Shown here: piece after piece, positions 41,808 to 51,487 of the stretch
Numbering within the stretch: position 1 is the stretch's first letter
Layout of the letters: each line of letters opens with the position of its first letter
NCBI RefSeq assembly: GCF_025061645.1
Contig: NZ_JANYMP010000047.1
Location: 1-55,546 of the forward strand
Source of the DNA: Umezawaea endophytica
Lineage (GTDB): Bacteria; Actinomycetota; Actinomycetes; Mycobacteriales; Pseudonocardiaceae
Direction: 5' to 3'
Length of the DNA: 55,546 nt
Program-made: the position numbers and the translations under genes
Notes under the pieces: model-generated
Database searches by the model: none
The model's input: only the letters and a program-made list of their open reading frames with translations
Told to the model about the DNA's origin: nothing

Positions 41808-43538
41808 CTAGGGCGTCGGCGCGACGACGGGCTGGGCGGCGATCACGTCGCGCATCGGCTTCAGCACCGTCTGCTCGGCGTCGATCTGCATCATCACCGG
41901 CCGCGACGGCGCGGCGGGCACGGGCTCCGCGACCACCGACGGGGCGTCGAGCACCGGGAACTCGACGTCGACGGAGATCTCGTCGCCGCCGATCTCGCGG
42001 GTGATCCACGACCCGGTCTCCACCAGCACCTGCAACGTCTTGGTCTGCAACCCGTTGATCCGGCTCAGGTACCAGTCGTCGGCGGGCATGTGGCCCATGC
42101 GGCTGCCGAGGCGGTTCTTGATGGTGCGCATCCGCGACCACAGCTCGTTGGTCAGCGCCTGCCGATCCGTCGTGGTCGTCAGGCCGTCGCGGATCCGGGC
42201 CTCGATGCCGCGCGGCATCCCGTCGTCCTGCGGCATGACCATCGTGGTCCACGCGCGGGCCTTCTCGCGGTACTGGAGCTGCTGCATCAGGCCCTCGTGC
42301 GCGGAGAAGTCCGACGAGCGCAACTGCTTGCCCTGCCAGCGCGACCGCAGCGTGCCCGCCAGCGACAGCGCGCTCTTCACGCCGGTGTTGAGGCCGCGAC
42401 CTGGCCAGAAGTGCAGCGAGTTCGCCGCGTCGCCGATCAGGAAGCCGAACGTCTTCGAGTTGAGCTGCGCGGTGAACCGGGAGTTCTGCGTCATGCTCAG
42501 CCGGAACATGGTGATGCCGAGGATGTCCTGCGGGCTCGCGCCGAAGAAGCGGGCGCCGTCGAGGATCCGCGGCCACAGGAACGACAGCCGGTCGATGGAC
42601 GGCTTGAAGATGGCCCGGTGCCGGTCGCAGACGAACCGGTCGCCGCGCGGCAGCATCATGCAGCGGTAGCGGCTGATGCACTCGACCGGGCTGTTCTCGC
42701 CGATCGCGACGATCTCCGACGCCTCCTCGGCGGTCAGCCGCATGTTGATGAACCCGCCGCCCAGCGAGTTGAACAGGAACCGGTTCTGGCTCACCGTCAG
42801 CGGAACCGTGAACTCGTCGGGGAAGTTGCCCTTCACCCGGATCCCGAGCACGGTCTCCACGAGCTGCTCGCCGCCGACCGAGTAGAAGTTCCGGTCCGAC
42901 GTGCCGAAGTGCTCCTTCAGCTTCTCGCGCGTCGGCGAGTTCGCGCCGTCGGCGATCACCAGGATCCGCGTGTCGCCCCACTCGGCGGGCGGCGTGTACG
43001 GCTCCGGCACCAGCTCGATGCCGTAGACGTCCTGCGCCATGTCCAGCAGGCAGTCCTCGATCCAGCGGATCTTGAGGTTGCGCGGGCGCCCGCGTTCACC
43101 GGGGGAGTCCGGGCCGAGCGGCCACATCTCCGCGAACCGGCCCTCGACGAACAGCTTCTTCTGCACCGCCTCGGGCAGCGTGGACCACACGTTGCTCTGC
43201 AACGTCACCACCTGCTCGCGCCGGTGGTTGCCCTCGGCCAGCCCCAGCCACAGCACCCGGTTGCCCTGCCTGCGCCACCGCCGGTCGAACACCCGCACCA
43301 CGACCTGGTCACCCATCATCGCCCGCAACGTGCAGGCGAACGAGAGCCCGACCGGCCCACCACCGGCCACGTCGACCCGCAACGGCTCCTGCCCACTCGG
43401 CCTCGGTGCCAACTTCTTGAAGAGCCCGGTCGCCCAGTCGCCCGCGGGCACGCCGGACTGGCCGGGACCGTCACCCGGCGGCGTGGGCCGGATGAACTTC
43501 GTCGCAACTTCGGGGACAGCGCCACCAGTGCCGGTCAT
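41808..43538 (-). CDS. FAD-dependent monooxygenase-like protein
   Basis: The 576-residue flavoprotein has the dinucleotide motif VAGGGPVGLSFACTL at 57-71. A second FAD motif FLIGDAANSLHFWPGRGLNTG lies near 369, as in class A flavin monooxygenases. A ~50-residue Pro/Gly-rich N-terminal extension and a ~40-residue Ala/Pro/Val-rich C-terminal tail are unusual for that class. The substrate is unknown and no secondary-metabolite genes flank it. AGAGG lies upstream of the ATG. Confidence 0.78.
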   Translation of the reverse strand: MTGTGGAVPEVATKFIRPTPPGDGPGQSGVPAGDWATGLFKKLAPRPSGQEPLRVDVAGGGPVGLSFACTLRAMMGDQVVVRVFDRRWRRQGNRVLWLGLAEGNHRREQVVTLQSNVWSTLPEAVQKKLFVEGRFAEMWPLGPDSPGERGRPRNLKIRWIEDCLLDMAQDVYGIELVPEPYTPPAEWGDTRILVIADGANSPTREKLKEHFGTSDRNFYSVGGEQLVETVLGIRVKGNFPDEFTVPLTVSQNRFLFNSLGGGFINMRLTAEEASEIVAIGENSPVECISRYRCMMLPRGDRFVCDRHRAIFKPSIDRLSFLWPRILDGARFFGASPQDILGITMFRLSMTQNSRFTAQLNSKTFGFLIGDAANSLHFWPGRGLNTGVKSALSLAGTLRSRWQGKQLRSSDFSAHEGLMQQLQYREKARAWTTMVMPQDDGMPRGIEARIRDGLTTTTDRQALTNELWSRMRTIKNRLGSRMGHMPADDWYLSRINGLQTKTLQVLVETGSWITREIGGDEISVDVEFPVLDAPSVVAEPVPAAPSRPVMMQIDAEQTVLKPMRDVIAAQPVVAPTP

Positions 43539-43677
43539 GACGGGATGGACCTCTTCGCAGTGATCGTCGGGATACCCCTACGACACGTACGGAGGGGCGA
43601 TGTGGTTCAGAGCAGTTTCGACCACTTTGAAATACCTGCTGGGGCGGAAAACCTCGCCGACGTCGACGCGGTTCCGG

Positions 43678-45393
43678 TCAGCCCTCGCGCCAGCCGCTGG
43701 TGATCGGCAGCCTGCGGTCCCTGCCGAACGCCTTCTCGCTGATCTTCGTGCCCGGCGGGTACTGGCGGCGCTTGTACTCGGCCTTGTCGACCATCCGCAG
43801 CACGCGGTCGATCAGGTCGTGGTCGAACCCCGCGGCCAGCAGGTCGTGGTAGCCCTTGTCGCCGTCCACGTACTCGTCCAGCACGGAGTCGAGCAGCTCG
43901 TAGTCCGGCAGGGAGTCGCTGTCCACCTGGCCGGGCCGCAGTTCGGCCGACGGGGGCTTGGTGATCGAGTTCTCCGGGATGGGCGGCTGTTCGCCCAGCT
44001 TCTCCGCCTCGTCGTTGCGCCACCGGGCGAGGTCCCAGACGAGGGTCTTGAGGACGTCCTTGATGGGCGCGAAGCCGCCGACCGCGTCGCCGTAGATGGT
44101 CGAGTAGCCGACCGCCAGCTCGGTCTTGTTGCCGGTCGCCAGCACCAGGTGGCCGTGCTGGTTGGACAGGCCCATGAGCGTCACGCCGCGGCAGCGGGCC
44201 TGGACGTTCTCCTCCGCCAGCCCGGTCAGGCCGAGCTGGCCGACGAACGCCTCCACCATGCCCGCGATCGGCTGCTCGGTGTAGTGCACGCCGGTGCGCA
44301 GCGCCAGGTCGGCGGCGTCGGACTTCGAGTGGTCCGACGAGTACACCGACGGCATGGACACGGCGTGCACGGCCTTGGCGCCCAGTGCGTCCACGGCCAG
44401 CGCCGCGACCACCGCGGAGTCGATCCCGCCGGAGAGGCCGAACACGACGGAGTTGAAGCCGTTCTTCCGCACGTAGTCGCGCAGGCCCGTGACCAGCGCG
44501 TACCAGACCTCGGCCTCGTTCGACAGCGGCTCGGCCGTCTTCGGCACGGGCAGCGGCTCGTAGCCGGGGAGCGGCTCGTCGGACAGCGTCCGGCGGGTCA
44601 CGGTGAAACCGCCGACGTCACCGTCCGCGCGGGCGGCGCCGCCGGGCAGGTCGAGGTCCAGGACGGTCAGGTGCTCCACGAACTGCGGGGTGCGGGTGAT
44701 CAGCGAGCCGTCCGCGGCCACGACCATCGTGTCGCCGTCGAACACCAGCTCGTCCTGACCGCCCACCAGGTTCACGTAGGCGAGCGGCGCACCGGCCTCG
44801 GCGGCGCGGCGGGCCACCAGCGGCAGCCGCAGGTCGTCCTTGTTGCGCTCGTACGGGGACGCGTTCGGCGAGACCACGAGGTCCACGCCCGCCTGGCCGA
44901 GCGCGGCGATCGGGCCGCCGTCCTGCCAGAGGTCCTCGCAGATGACCAGGCCGACCTCCAGGCCGTGCAGCCGCACGACCTCCAGCCGGTCGCCGGGGGT
45001 GAAGTAGCGGCGCTCGTCGAAGACGCCGTAGTTCGGCAGGTGGTGCTTGTGCTGCGTCGCGACCACCCGGCCGCCGTGCAGCACCGCCGCGGCGTTGCGC
45101 TTGCCGTGCTCGTCGCGGTCCAGGTAGCCGACGAACGCGGCGACCTCGCCCAGACCGGCCTCGCCGAGCCTGACCGCGAGCCCTTCGAGGGCCTGCTTGG
45201 ACGCGATGGCGAACGACTCCCGCAGCGCGAGGTCCTCGACCGGGTACCCGGTCAGCACCATCTCGGGGAAGACCACGAGGTGGGCTCCGGACTCGGCGGC
45301 CTTTCGGGTCCACTCGACGACGAGGTCGGCGTTACCGGCGAGGTCGCCGACAGTGGCGTTGACCTGGGCAAGGGCGAGGCGAAGCTGCGGCAT
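43678..45393 (-). CDS. nadE: Glutamine-dependent NAD+ synthetase
   Basis: The 571-residue two-domain enzyme amidates nicotinate adenine dinucleotide with ATP, using glutamine as the nitrogen source. The N-terminal nitrilase-type glutaminase has its Glu44-Lys116-Cys152 triad (FPEMVLTGY, TQHKHHLPNYGVFDE, LVICEDLW). The C-terminal synthetase has the P-loop SGGIDSA at 321-327. It is shorter than the ~680-residue mycobacterial form. ATG 45391-45393 is chosen because the frame upstream is not conserved. The ATG gives the standard MPQLRLALAQVNATVGD start. Confidence 0.95.
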   Translation of the reverse strand: MPQLRLALAQVNATVGDLAGNADLVVEWTRKAAESGAHLVVFPEMVLTGYPVEDLALRESFAIASKQALEGLAVRLGEAGLGEVAAFVGYLDRDEHGKRNAAAVLHGGRVVATQHKHHLPNYGVFDERRYFTPGDRLEVVRLHGLEVGLVICEDLWQDGGPIAALGQAGVDLVVSPNASPYERNKDDLRLPLVARRAAEAGAPLAYVNLVGGQDELVFDGDTMVVAADGSLITRTPQFVEHLTVLDLDLPGGAARADGDVGGFTVTRRTLSDEPLPGYEPLPVPKTAEPLSNEAEVWYALVTGLRDYVRKNGFNSVVFGLSGGIDSAVVAALAVDALGAKAVHAVSMPSVYSSDHSKSDAADLALRTGVHYTEQPIAGMVEAFVGQLGLTGLAEENVQARCRGVTLMGLSNQHGHLVLATGNKTELAVGYSTIYGDAVGGFAPIKDVLKTLVWDLARWRNDEAEKLGEQPPIPENSITKPPSAELRPGQVDSDSLPDYELLDSVLDEYVDGDKGYHDLLAAGFDHDLIDRVLRMVDKAEYKRRQYPPGTKISEKAFGRDRRLPITSGWREG

Positions 45394-45462
45394 GCACCCA
45401 TCTTCTCCCACGCCGCCCGGCCTTGGCGCGCGTTGTGGCGGACGTGTCACACCTACGATCGG

Positions 45463-47037
45463 GTGGTGCGACGCCAACTGCTGCTGCTCCTCGCCCTCCC
45501 GGTCCTGGCCGCCTGCACGACGGTCATGCCCGGCAGAGCGACCCCCGGAACCGAGATAGAACAGCGGGGTCCGGCCGGTGTCGTCCCCGCCGGGCTGGAG
45601 AGGTTCTACGGGCAGGCGCTGGGCTGGGAGGACTGCACCCCGTACGCCACGACCGGCTCCACCAAGTCGGCGTTCAGCAACAAGTCGAACATCGAGTGCG
45701 CCCGCGTCGAGGTGCCCCTCGACTACGCGAAGCCGACCGACCGCACCATCAAGATCGGCCTCCTCCGCCAGCGCGCCACGTCGTCCGACCAGCGCATCGG
45801 CTCACTGCTGGTCAACCCCGGCGGCCCCGGCGGCTCCGGCATGGCCGCCGCCGCGTCGATGGCGAAGGACGTCGGCAGGTCCGACCTCGGCGCCCGCTTC
45901 GACTTCGTCGGCTTCGACCCGCGCGGCGTCGGCGCCAGCGAACCGAGCGTCCGGTGCCTCACCGACCCCGAACGCGACGCCGACCGCCTGGACCTGGACG
46001 TCGACACGTCCCCGGAGGGCATCGCCCAGACCGAGGCGGAGAACAAGGCGTACGCCGACAAGTGCGCCGAGCGCAACGGCCCCGAGTTCCTGGAGAACGT
46101 CGGCACCCGCGACGTCGTCCGCGACCTGGACGTGCTGCGCTCCGCGCTCGGCGACGCCAAGCTCTCGTTCATCGGCTACTCCTACGGCACCCGCATCGGC
46201 TCCGAGTACGCCGAGGCGTTCCCGGCGAACGTCCGCGCGCTGGTCCTCGACGGCGCCGTCGACCCGACCCAGAGCGAGGCGGACTCCCTGGTCGCCCAGG
46301 GCGCCGGTTTCCAGAAGGCGTTCACCGCGTTCAGCACGTGGTGCGCCGCCCGCAAGGACTGCGCGCTCGGCACCGACCCCGCGCAGGCCAACAAGGCGTT
46401 CCGCGACCTCACGCTGCCGCTGATCCAGAAGCCGATCGACGTCGAGGGCCGCAAGCTGTCGTACACGGACGCCATCACCGGCGCCATCCAGGCCATGTAC
46501 TCGGAGCAGTTGTGGAGCCCCCTCAACGCGGGTTTGGCGGAGCTGAGGAACAACCGCGCCAGCACCCTCATGCTGCTGGCCGACACCTACTACGACCGCG
46601 ACGAGCAGGGCAAGTACAGCTCCATCACGGACGCCTTCACCGCCATCAAGTGCGTCGACGACCCCCGCCAGACGGACAAGGCGGTACTTGCCGACATCGC
46701 CCGCAAGTACAAGGAAGCCGCCCCGTTCCTGGACGACGGCAACCCCCCGGCCGCCGCACTAGACCCGTGCGCCTACTGGCCGGTCCCCCCGACCGCCACC
46801 CCGCACACCCCGAAGGCCGACGGCGTCCCCCCGATCCTCGTGGTCAGCACCACCGGCGACCCCGCCACCCCGTACGAGGCGGGCGTGAACCTCGCGAAGG
46901 CGCTGGCGGGCGGCCTGGTCACGTTCCAGGGCAACCAGCACACCGTCTACCTCCAGGGCAACCGCTGCGTCGACACCGCGGGCACCGACTACCTGATCAA
47001 CCTGAAGCTGCCACCCGCGGGGACGACGTGCTCATGA
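45463..47037 (+). CDS. TAP-type alpha/beta hydrolase lipoprotein (SlpD/Rv2223c-Rv2224c family)
   Basis: The 524-residue protein has a lipoprotein signal (LLALPVLAACT, Cys near 19). The catalytic domain has VNPGGPGGSG, FVGFDPRGVGAS and IGYSYGTRIG (Ser240), with a TAP-like C-terminal domain carrying the acid and NQHTVY His. Relatives are tripeptidyl aminopeptidases and the mycobacterial cell-wall carboxylesterases Rv2223c/Rv2224c, which sit next to glnA2 and panB as here. Start: GTG 45463 or 45466; a TACGAT -10-like element at 45454-45459 suggests a leaderless message. Confidence 0.88.
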   Translation: MVRRQLLLLLALPVLAACTTVMPGRATPGTEIEQRGPAGVVPAGLERFYGQALGWEDCTPYATTGSTKSAFSNKSNIECARVEVPLDYAKPTDRTIKIGLLRQRATSSDQRIGSLLVNPGGPGGSGMAAAASMAKDVGRSDLGARFDFVGFDPRGVGASEPSVRCLTDPERDADRLDLDVDTSPEGIAQTEAENKAYADKCAERNGPEFLENVGTRDVVRDLDVLRSALGDAKLSFIGYSYGTRIGSEYAEAFPANVRALVLDGAVDPTQSEADSLVAQGAGFQKAFTAFSTWCAARKDCALGTDPAQANKAFRDLTLPLIQKPIDVEGRKLSYTDAITGAIQAMYSEQLWSPLNAGLAELRNNRASTLMLLADTYYDRDEQGKYSSITDAFTAIKCVDDPRQTDKAVLADIARKYKEAAPFLDDGNPPAAALDPCAYWPVPPTATPHTPKADGVPPILVVSTTGDPATPYEAGVNLAKALAGGLVTFQGNQHTVYLQGNRCVDTAGTDYLINLKLPPAGTTCS

Positions 47038-47088
47038 CCACCCGATCGTGGTGCCACTGGAGCCGTCACTAGCTGCTACTGTGGACCT

Positions 47089-47139
47089 TGCAGCAGGAAA
47101 CTGCCGTCCCGCCCTAGGCCCCGCATATGCGGGGCCTTT
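47089..47139 (+). ncRNA. Candidate small structured RNA next to DUF3800 gene
   Basis: A TACTGT -10-like element (47077-47082) would start a ~50-nt RNA. It has a GCAG-GAAA-CTGC hairpin with a GNRA tetraloop (47093-47104), a C-rich linker and a terminator hairpin. It points toward the 3' end of the DUF3800 gene on the other strand. Several bioinformatic RNA motifs named after DUF3800 are known to occur beside such genes; whether this is one cannot be decided here. Confidence 0.4.
47116..47139 (+). terminator. Intrinsic terminator with perfect 9-bp stem
   Basis: AGGCCCCGC/GCGGGGCCT (47116-47124, 47129-47137) with ATAT loop, followed by TT. It ends the TAP hydrolase transcript and/or the small RNA candidate. 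Confidence 0.8.
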
Positions 47140-47145
47140 GTGCAT

Positions 47146-47865
47146 CTAGGGGTACCAGCAGTACTGGTGTTCGATCCGCTTCTCGATTCGGCGCCACAGG
47201 GACTCGTTGACCGCGATGGCGCGTTTGTCCGTGTCCGGCGCGGTGCTTTCGATGCGGTTGTGCATGAAGACGACCAAGTCGACCGCCTGCACCAGTCGAC
47301 TCGCCGACGACGGCGCGAAGTGCAGCGTGTCGACGATCCTCGTGATCACGCGACCTCGGTAGCCCCAGGTCCCTTGTTTCCGGTACCTCAGCAGGTCCGC
47401 CCGGTACTGGAGCTGATGGCCTTGTTGACCAGGCTCGTCAGCGATGACCAGCGCCAGTTCGCCAACGCGCTCGGCGTACTCGTCGACCCGCTCCAGGAGA
47501 TGGGTGAGCACGACCGAGTGCGGGTCGGCGGCGATACCCCGGTACCGCTCGCACAGCTTCGGTGTGTCGACGCCACGGATGATGATGCGGACGTCGTGGT
47601 CCGCGATGGCCTGGAACGCGTCGCCGTAGACGTCGATCCTGGCGCGGACCTGGCGGGTGAGCGGTGTCCAGTCGCGTTTTCCCTGGAACAGGTCGTAGCC
47701 GTGGAGTTCGGCTTCGAGGGACAGGTCGGCGAAGGTGGCGGTCACTTGCTGGACGACGCTGTCCAGCGCCCGCGTCAGTGACAACGCCTCGTTCTCGGGG
47801 CACAGCAGGGCGGCGATGAAGTAGCTCTGCTTCGAGTACGACTCGTCCACATAGGTCAGTAGCAC
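47146..47865 (-). CDS. DUF3800-domain protein
   Basis: The 239-residue protein starts with the defining MLLTYVDESYSKQSYFIAALL (the Asp-Glu-Ser motif of an RNase H-like fold). It continues with LHGYDLFQGKRDW, a RIIIRGVDT strand, LVIADEPG and a final VQAVDLVVFMHNRIES motif with the last Asp. DUF3800 proteins are putative nucleases, common in phages, islands and defence regions. GTG/ATG choice is ambiguous only at the first codon. A small structured RNA candidate faces its 3' end. Confidence 0.87.
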   Translation of the reverse strand: MLLTYVDESYSKQSYFIAALLCPENEALSLTRALDSVVQQVTATFADLSLEAELHGYDLFQGKRDWTPLTRQVRARIDVYGDAFQAIADHDVRIIIRGVDTPKLCERYRGIAADPHSVVLTHLLERVDEYAERVGELALVIADEPGQQGHQLQYRADLLRYRKQGTWGYRGRVITRIVDTLHFAPSSASRLVQAVDLVVFMHNRIESTAPDTDKRAIAVNESLWRRIEKRIEHQYCWYP

Positions 47866-47874
47866 TGTGTAACG

Positions 47875-49374
47875 CTACCGAACGGACAGTGACCGATCTC
47901 TGCTGGGCATCAGCAACGACAACCCCGCCCCCACCGCGCACAGCACGGCCGTGATCAGGAAGATCTCGTGGTACTCCGTCAGCAGCGCGTCGGTCAGCCC
48001 TCGCTGGTACGCCGCCAGTTGCTGCTGGTACTCCTCCGGCGGCACCCCGAACGGCAGCGGTGTGTTCAGCGACGCCGTCAGTTCCCGGAACCGGTGCAGG
48101 CCCCACGCGGTGAGCGCGGCGACGCCGATCAGCATCCCCGTCATCCGCGCCACCACCACGGCGGCCGACGCGACCCCGTGCTGCTCCGCGGGCACGACGC
48201 GCAGCACCGCCGCCGACACCGGGGCGATCACCACGCCGAGCCCCAGCCCGGCCACGGCCAGGTCGCGGGTCAGGACGAGGGCCGAGACGTCCGCGGGCCA
48301 CTGGGCGATCAGCACGTACCCGACGGCGGCCACGAGCAGTCCGCCGAACGACACCCACCGGTCCCCGAGCCGCGAGGCCAACCAGCCGCCCAGCACCGCC
48401 CCGACGGGCAGCGCCACCAGGAACCGCACCAGCAACGTCGCCGCGGACGCCGAATCCCGCCCGAGCAGCGTCTGCGCGAACAGCTCGACGTCCACCAGCG
48501 TCACCATCAGCGCCGCCCCGGCGAACAGCGAGACCCCGAGGCACGCCAGGAACGGGCCCATCCGCACCCCGGCCGGGTCCAGCAGTCGCACGGACGACCG
48601 CCGCTCCCACAGCACGAACCCCACCAGCACGAGGAGGGCCGCCCCGATCACCGGCAGTCCCCACGGCGGCAGCACGGCGTGCTCCGGGTCGGGGTTGTAG
48701 AGCCCGACGACGAGCAGCCCGAGCCCGAGTGCCAGCAGACCGCCGCCGACGAAGTCGATCCGCACGGCCGTGCGCCGACCCGCGGGCACGGTCCGCTGCA
48801 CGATCACCATCGCGACCAGCGCCAGCGGCAGGTTCACCCAGAACACCCACCGCCAGCTCTGCGGCTCCATGGACTCGAAGAACGACCACGCGTTGAACAG
48901 CGAGGCGACCCCGACGCCGTACAGGGTCCCCAGCACGGACCCCAGTTCCTGCGCCGCGCCGACGACCCCCAGCGCGGTCGACCGGCGGGACGACTCCCAC
49001 AGGTCGGCCACCAGCGCCATCGTCACGGGCAGCAGCGCGCCACCGGCGAGCCCCTGCACGACGCGCCCCGCGACCAGCAGCGGCAGGTCGTCGGCCAACG
49101 CCGTCACCACGGAACCGAGGGCGAACCCGGCCAGGCACGCGTGCAGCACGACCCGCCGCCCGAACCGGTCCGAGAGCTGCCCCAGCAGCGGCATCCCGGC
49201 CACGTACCCGAGCAGGTACCCGGTGACGACGGGCGTGGCCTGCTCCAGGTGGTTCACCGGGATGCCGAGGTCGCGCACCATGTCGATCAGGACGCCGACC
49301 ACGACGTACGCGTCGAGCGCGCCCAGCAGTACGGCGGCGGCGCCCGCGCCGATCGCCAGCCTCCGACCGCTCAC
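47875..49374 (-). CDS. MFS transporter of the P55 (Rv1410c) type
   Basis: The 499-residue, 14-helix drug:H+ antiporter-2 family transporter has [14 protein letters not shown] (motif A between helices 2 and 3), [11 protein letters not shown] and [14 protein letters not shown] (motif C). A long Gln/Pro/Glu-rich loop lies before the last helix ([18 protein letters not shown]). The partner gene directly upstream encodes an LprG-like lipoprotein, overlapping by GTGA. This is the same pair as M. tuberculosis lprG-P55, where it moves triacylglycerides or lipoglycans to the cell surface. Confidence 0.87.
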   Translation of the reverse strand: MSGRRLAIGAGAAAVLLGALDAYVVVGVLIDMVRDLGIPVNHLEQATPVVTGYLLGYVAGMPLLGQLSDRFGRRVVLHACLAGFALGSVVTALADDLPLLVAGRVVQGLAGGALLPVTMALVADLWESSRRSTALGVVGAAQELGSVLGTLYGVGVASLFNAWSFFESMEPQSWRWVFWVNLPLALVAMVIVQRTVPAGRRTAVRIDFVGGGLLALGLGLLVVGLYNPDPEHAVLPPWGLPVIGAALLVLVGFVLWERRSSVRLLDPAGVRMGPFLACLGVSLFAGAALMVTLVDVELFAQTLLGRDSASAATLLVRFLVALPVGAVLGGWLASRLGDRWVSFGGLLVAAVGYVLIAQWPADVSALVLTRDLAVAGLGLGVVIAPVSAAVLRVVPAEQHGVASAAVVVARMTGMLIGVAALTAWGLHRFRELTASLNTPLPFGVPPEEYQQQLAAYQRGLTDALLTEYHEIFLITAVLCAVGAGLSLLMPSRDRSLSVR

Positions 49375-50027
49375 GCCGGCGGAGCGACTTCGACGAGCTT
49401 GTCGAGCTCGGACAGGGTGATTTCGACCGCGCCGCCGTCCAGTTCGAACCGGGCGGTCTGGAGCCGCAGGCTGGCCTTGTCCATGGTGAAGCGGGCCTTC
49501 ACGTCCGAGGTGATGCCCGGCACGAGCGACGCGGCGACGTCCTTCGGCACGGTCCCGGAGACGACGTTCGTCTTGTCGTCGACGCTCTCGGTCTTCACGT
49601 CCTTGGCGCTGCGCAGCACCTCCGCGACGCCGCGCTTCGGGTCGAGGATCGCGGTGGGGTCGTACACCTGGCTCTTCAGCACGCCGGGCAGCTTCTGGAA
49701 CCCGCCGGTCGGGCCCTTGATGTACAGGTCGCCCTTGGCGAGCACGAAGTCGACCTCCAGCAACTGGCCGAACTGGTCGGTCTTCGCCTTGCCCTTGGCG
49801 TCACCGCTGGCGTTCAGGTCGCCCTCGGCGCCCTGGACACCCAACTGGGGCAGCGAGCCGTCGACCTTGATGACGAAGTGGGTGCTCTTGACCTCGGCCA
49901 TGGTCGCGGCGGACTTGGTGAGCACCTCCTTGCCGTCCGGGAGGGGCTCACCGGAGCCGGAGGAGCACGCCGCTAGCAGCGTGACGAGTGCGAGCAGGGG
50001 CGCCACCAGGGCACGACGTGCGGACAT
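49371..50027 (-). CDS. lprG: LppX/LprG-family lipoprotein
   Basis: The 218-residue lipoprotein has a signal peptide ending in LLAAC (Cys21). The mature LppX_LprAFG fold carries [13 protein letters not shown] and [16 protein letters not shown], forming a hydrophobic lipid-binding pocket in known structures. It is first in the operon with the MFS transporter, its only partner. The ATG at 50025-50027 is 57 bp from divergent glnA. Symbol by analogy with M. tuberculosis Rv1411c. Confidence 0.87.
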   Translation of the reverse strand: MSARRALVAPLLALVTLLAACSSGSGEPLPDGKEVLTKSAATMAEVKSTHFVIKVDGSLPQLGVQGAEGDLNASGDAKGKAKTDQFGQLLEVDFVLAKGDLYIKGPTGGFQKLPGVLKSQVYDPTAILDPKRGVAEVLRSAKDVKTESVDDKTNVVSGTVPKDVAASLVPGITSDVKARFTMDKASLRLQTARFELDGGAVEITLSELDKLVEVAPPA

Positions 50028-50072
50028 GGGTGGATCGTAGTGCCCCGCAACGCGCTCTTAACCGGCTTTACA

Positions 50073-50078
50073 TAGGCT
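50073..50078 (+). promoter_or_regulatory. -10 element of glnA2 promoter (TAGGCT)
   Basis: TAGGCT ends 6 nt before ATG 50085. The transcript would start at the ATG, and no ribosome site precedes it, so glnA2 is probably leaderless. Confidence 0.5.
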
Positions 50079-50084
50079 GCGCAC

Positions 50085-51428
50085 ATGGACCGCCAGCAGG
50101 AGTTCGTGCTCCGCACCCTAGAGGAACGCGACATCCGGTTCGTCCGGCTCTGGTTCACCGACGTCCTCGGCTTCCTCAAGTCCGTCGCGGTCGCCCCCGC
50201 GGAGCTCGAAGGCGCCTTCAGCGAGGGCATCGGCTTCGACGGTTCCGCGATCGAGGGCTTCGCGCGGGTCTTCGAGTCCGACATGGTCGCGAAGCCGGAT
50301 CCGAGCACGTTCCAGGTGTTGCCGTGGCAGACGCCGGAGGGCACGAACTACTCGGCGCGGATGTTCTGCGACATCACGATGCCGGACGGGTCGCCCTCGT
50401 GGGCCGACCCGAGGCACGTGCTGCGCCGGACACTGTCGAAGGCCAGCGAGATGGGCTTCACCTGCTACGTCCACCCGGAGATCGAGTTCTTCCTGCTGAA
50501 GAGCCTCCCGGCGGACGGCAGCGTGCCCGAGCCCGCGGACAACGGCGGCTTCTTCGACCAGACCAGCCACGAGACCGCGACGCACTTCCGCCGCCACGCC
50601 ATCGAGGCGCTGGAGGCCATGGGCATCTCGGTCGAGTTCAGCCACCACGAGGGCGCGCCCGGCCAGCAGGAGATCGACCTCCGCTACGCCGACGCGCTGA
50701 CCATGGCGGACAACGTGATGACGTTCCGCTACCTGGTGAAGGAGGTCGCGATCACCCAGGGGGTGCGCGCCTCGTTCATGCCGAAGCCGTTCTCGGACCA
50801 GCCCGGTTCGGGGATGCACACGCACGTCAGCCTGTTCGAGGGCGACCGGAACGCGTTCTACGACGCCGAGGACCCGTACCAGCTCTCGGACACCGGCAAG
50901 GCGTTCGTCGCGGGCCTGCTCAGGCACGCCCGTGAGATCTCCGGCGTGACGAACCAGTGGGTGAACTCCTACAAGCGGCTCATCGTCGGTGGCGAGGCCC
51001 CGACGGCGGTCTGCTGGGGACACGCGAACCGCTCCGCGCTCGTGCGCGTGCCGATGTACTCGCCCGGCAAGTCCGCGTCGCGCCGGGTGGAGATCCGGTC
51101 GCTCGACTCGGCCTGCAACCCGTACCTGGCGTACTCGGTGATCCTGGCCGCGGGCCTCAAGGGCATCCAGGAGGGCTACGAGCTGCCGCCGCCCGCCGAG
51201 GACGACGTGTGGTCGCTCACCGACCGCGAGCGCCGGGCCGCCGGGTACGCGAACCTGCCGCAGAACCTGGGGGAGGCGCTGGCCGAGATGGAGAACTCGG
51301 AGCTGCTGCCCGAGGCGCTCGGCGAGCACGTCTACGACTTCTTCCTGCGCAACAAGCGGACCGAGTGGGACGCGTACCGGCGCAGCGTCACCCCGTACGA
51401 GCTGCGTTCCCTGTTGCCGGTCTTGTGA
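50085..51428 (+). CDS. glnA2: Glutamine synthetase type I, GlnA2-like
   Basis: The 447-residue enzyme has the GS signatures: GFDGSAIEGFARVFESDM (N-terminal metal/entry), PEIEFFL (catalytic carboxylates), HTHVSLF, and the KPFSDQPGSGMH ATP region. The C-terminal motif region is NRSALVRVPMYSPGKSASRRVEIRSLDSACNPYLAYS. The length and lack of the ~25-residue insert and adenylylation-loop motif fit the alpha/GlnA2 subtype (Rv2222c), not adenylylated GlnA1. GlnA2-type enzymes may work on glutamine or related amines. The stop overlaps a GTG of the next gene. Confidence 0.9.
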   Translation: MDRQQEFVLRTLEERDIRFVRLWFTDVLGFLKSVAVAPAELEGAFSEGIGFDGSAIEGFARVFESDMVAKPDPSTFQVLPWQTPEGTNYSARMFCDITMPDGSPSWADPRHVLRRTLSKASEMGFTCYVHPEIEFFLLKSLPADGSVPEPADNGGFFDQTSHETATHFRRHAIEALEAMGISVEFSHHEGAPGQQEIDLRYADALTMADNVMTFRYLVKEVAITQGVRASFMPKPFSDQPGSGMHTHVSLFEGDRNAFYDAEDPYQLSDTGKAFVAGLLRHAREISGVTNQWVNSYKRLIVGGEAPTAVCWGHANRSALVRVPMYSPGKSASRRVEIRSLDSACNPYLAYSVILAAGLKGIQEGYELPPPAEDDVWSLTDRERRAAGYANLPQNLGEALAEMENSELLPEALGEHVYDFFLRNKRTEWDAYRRSVTPYELRSLLPVL

Positions 51429-51487
51429 GCGAAAAACCCGTGTGGGTGGTCCACAGCGCACGCCCGGAAAAGCTAGGTTTGCACACC

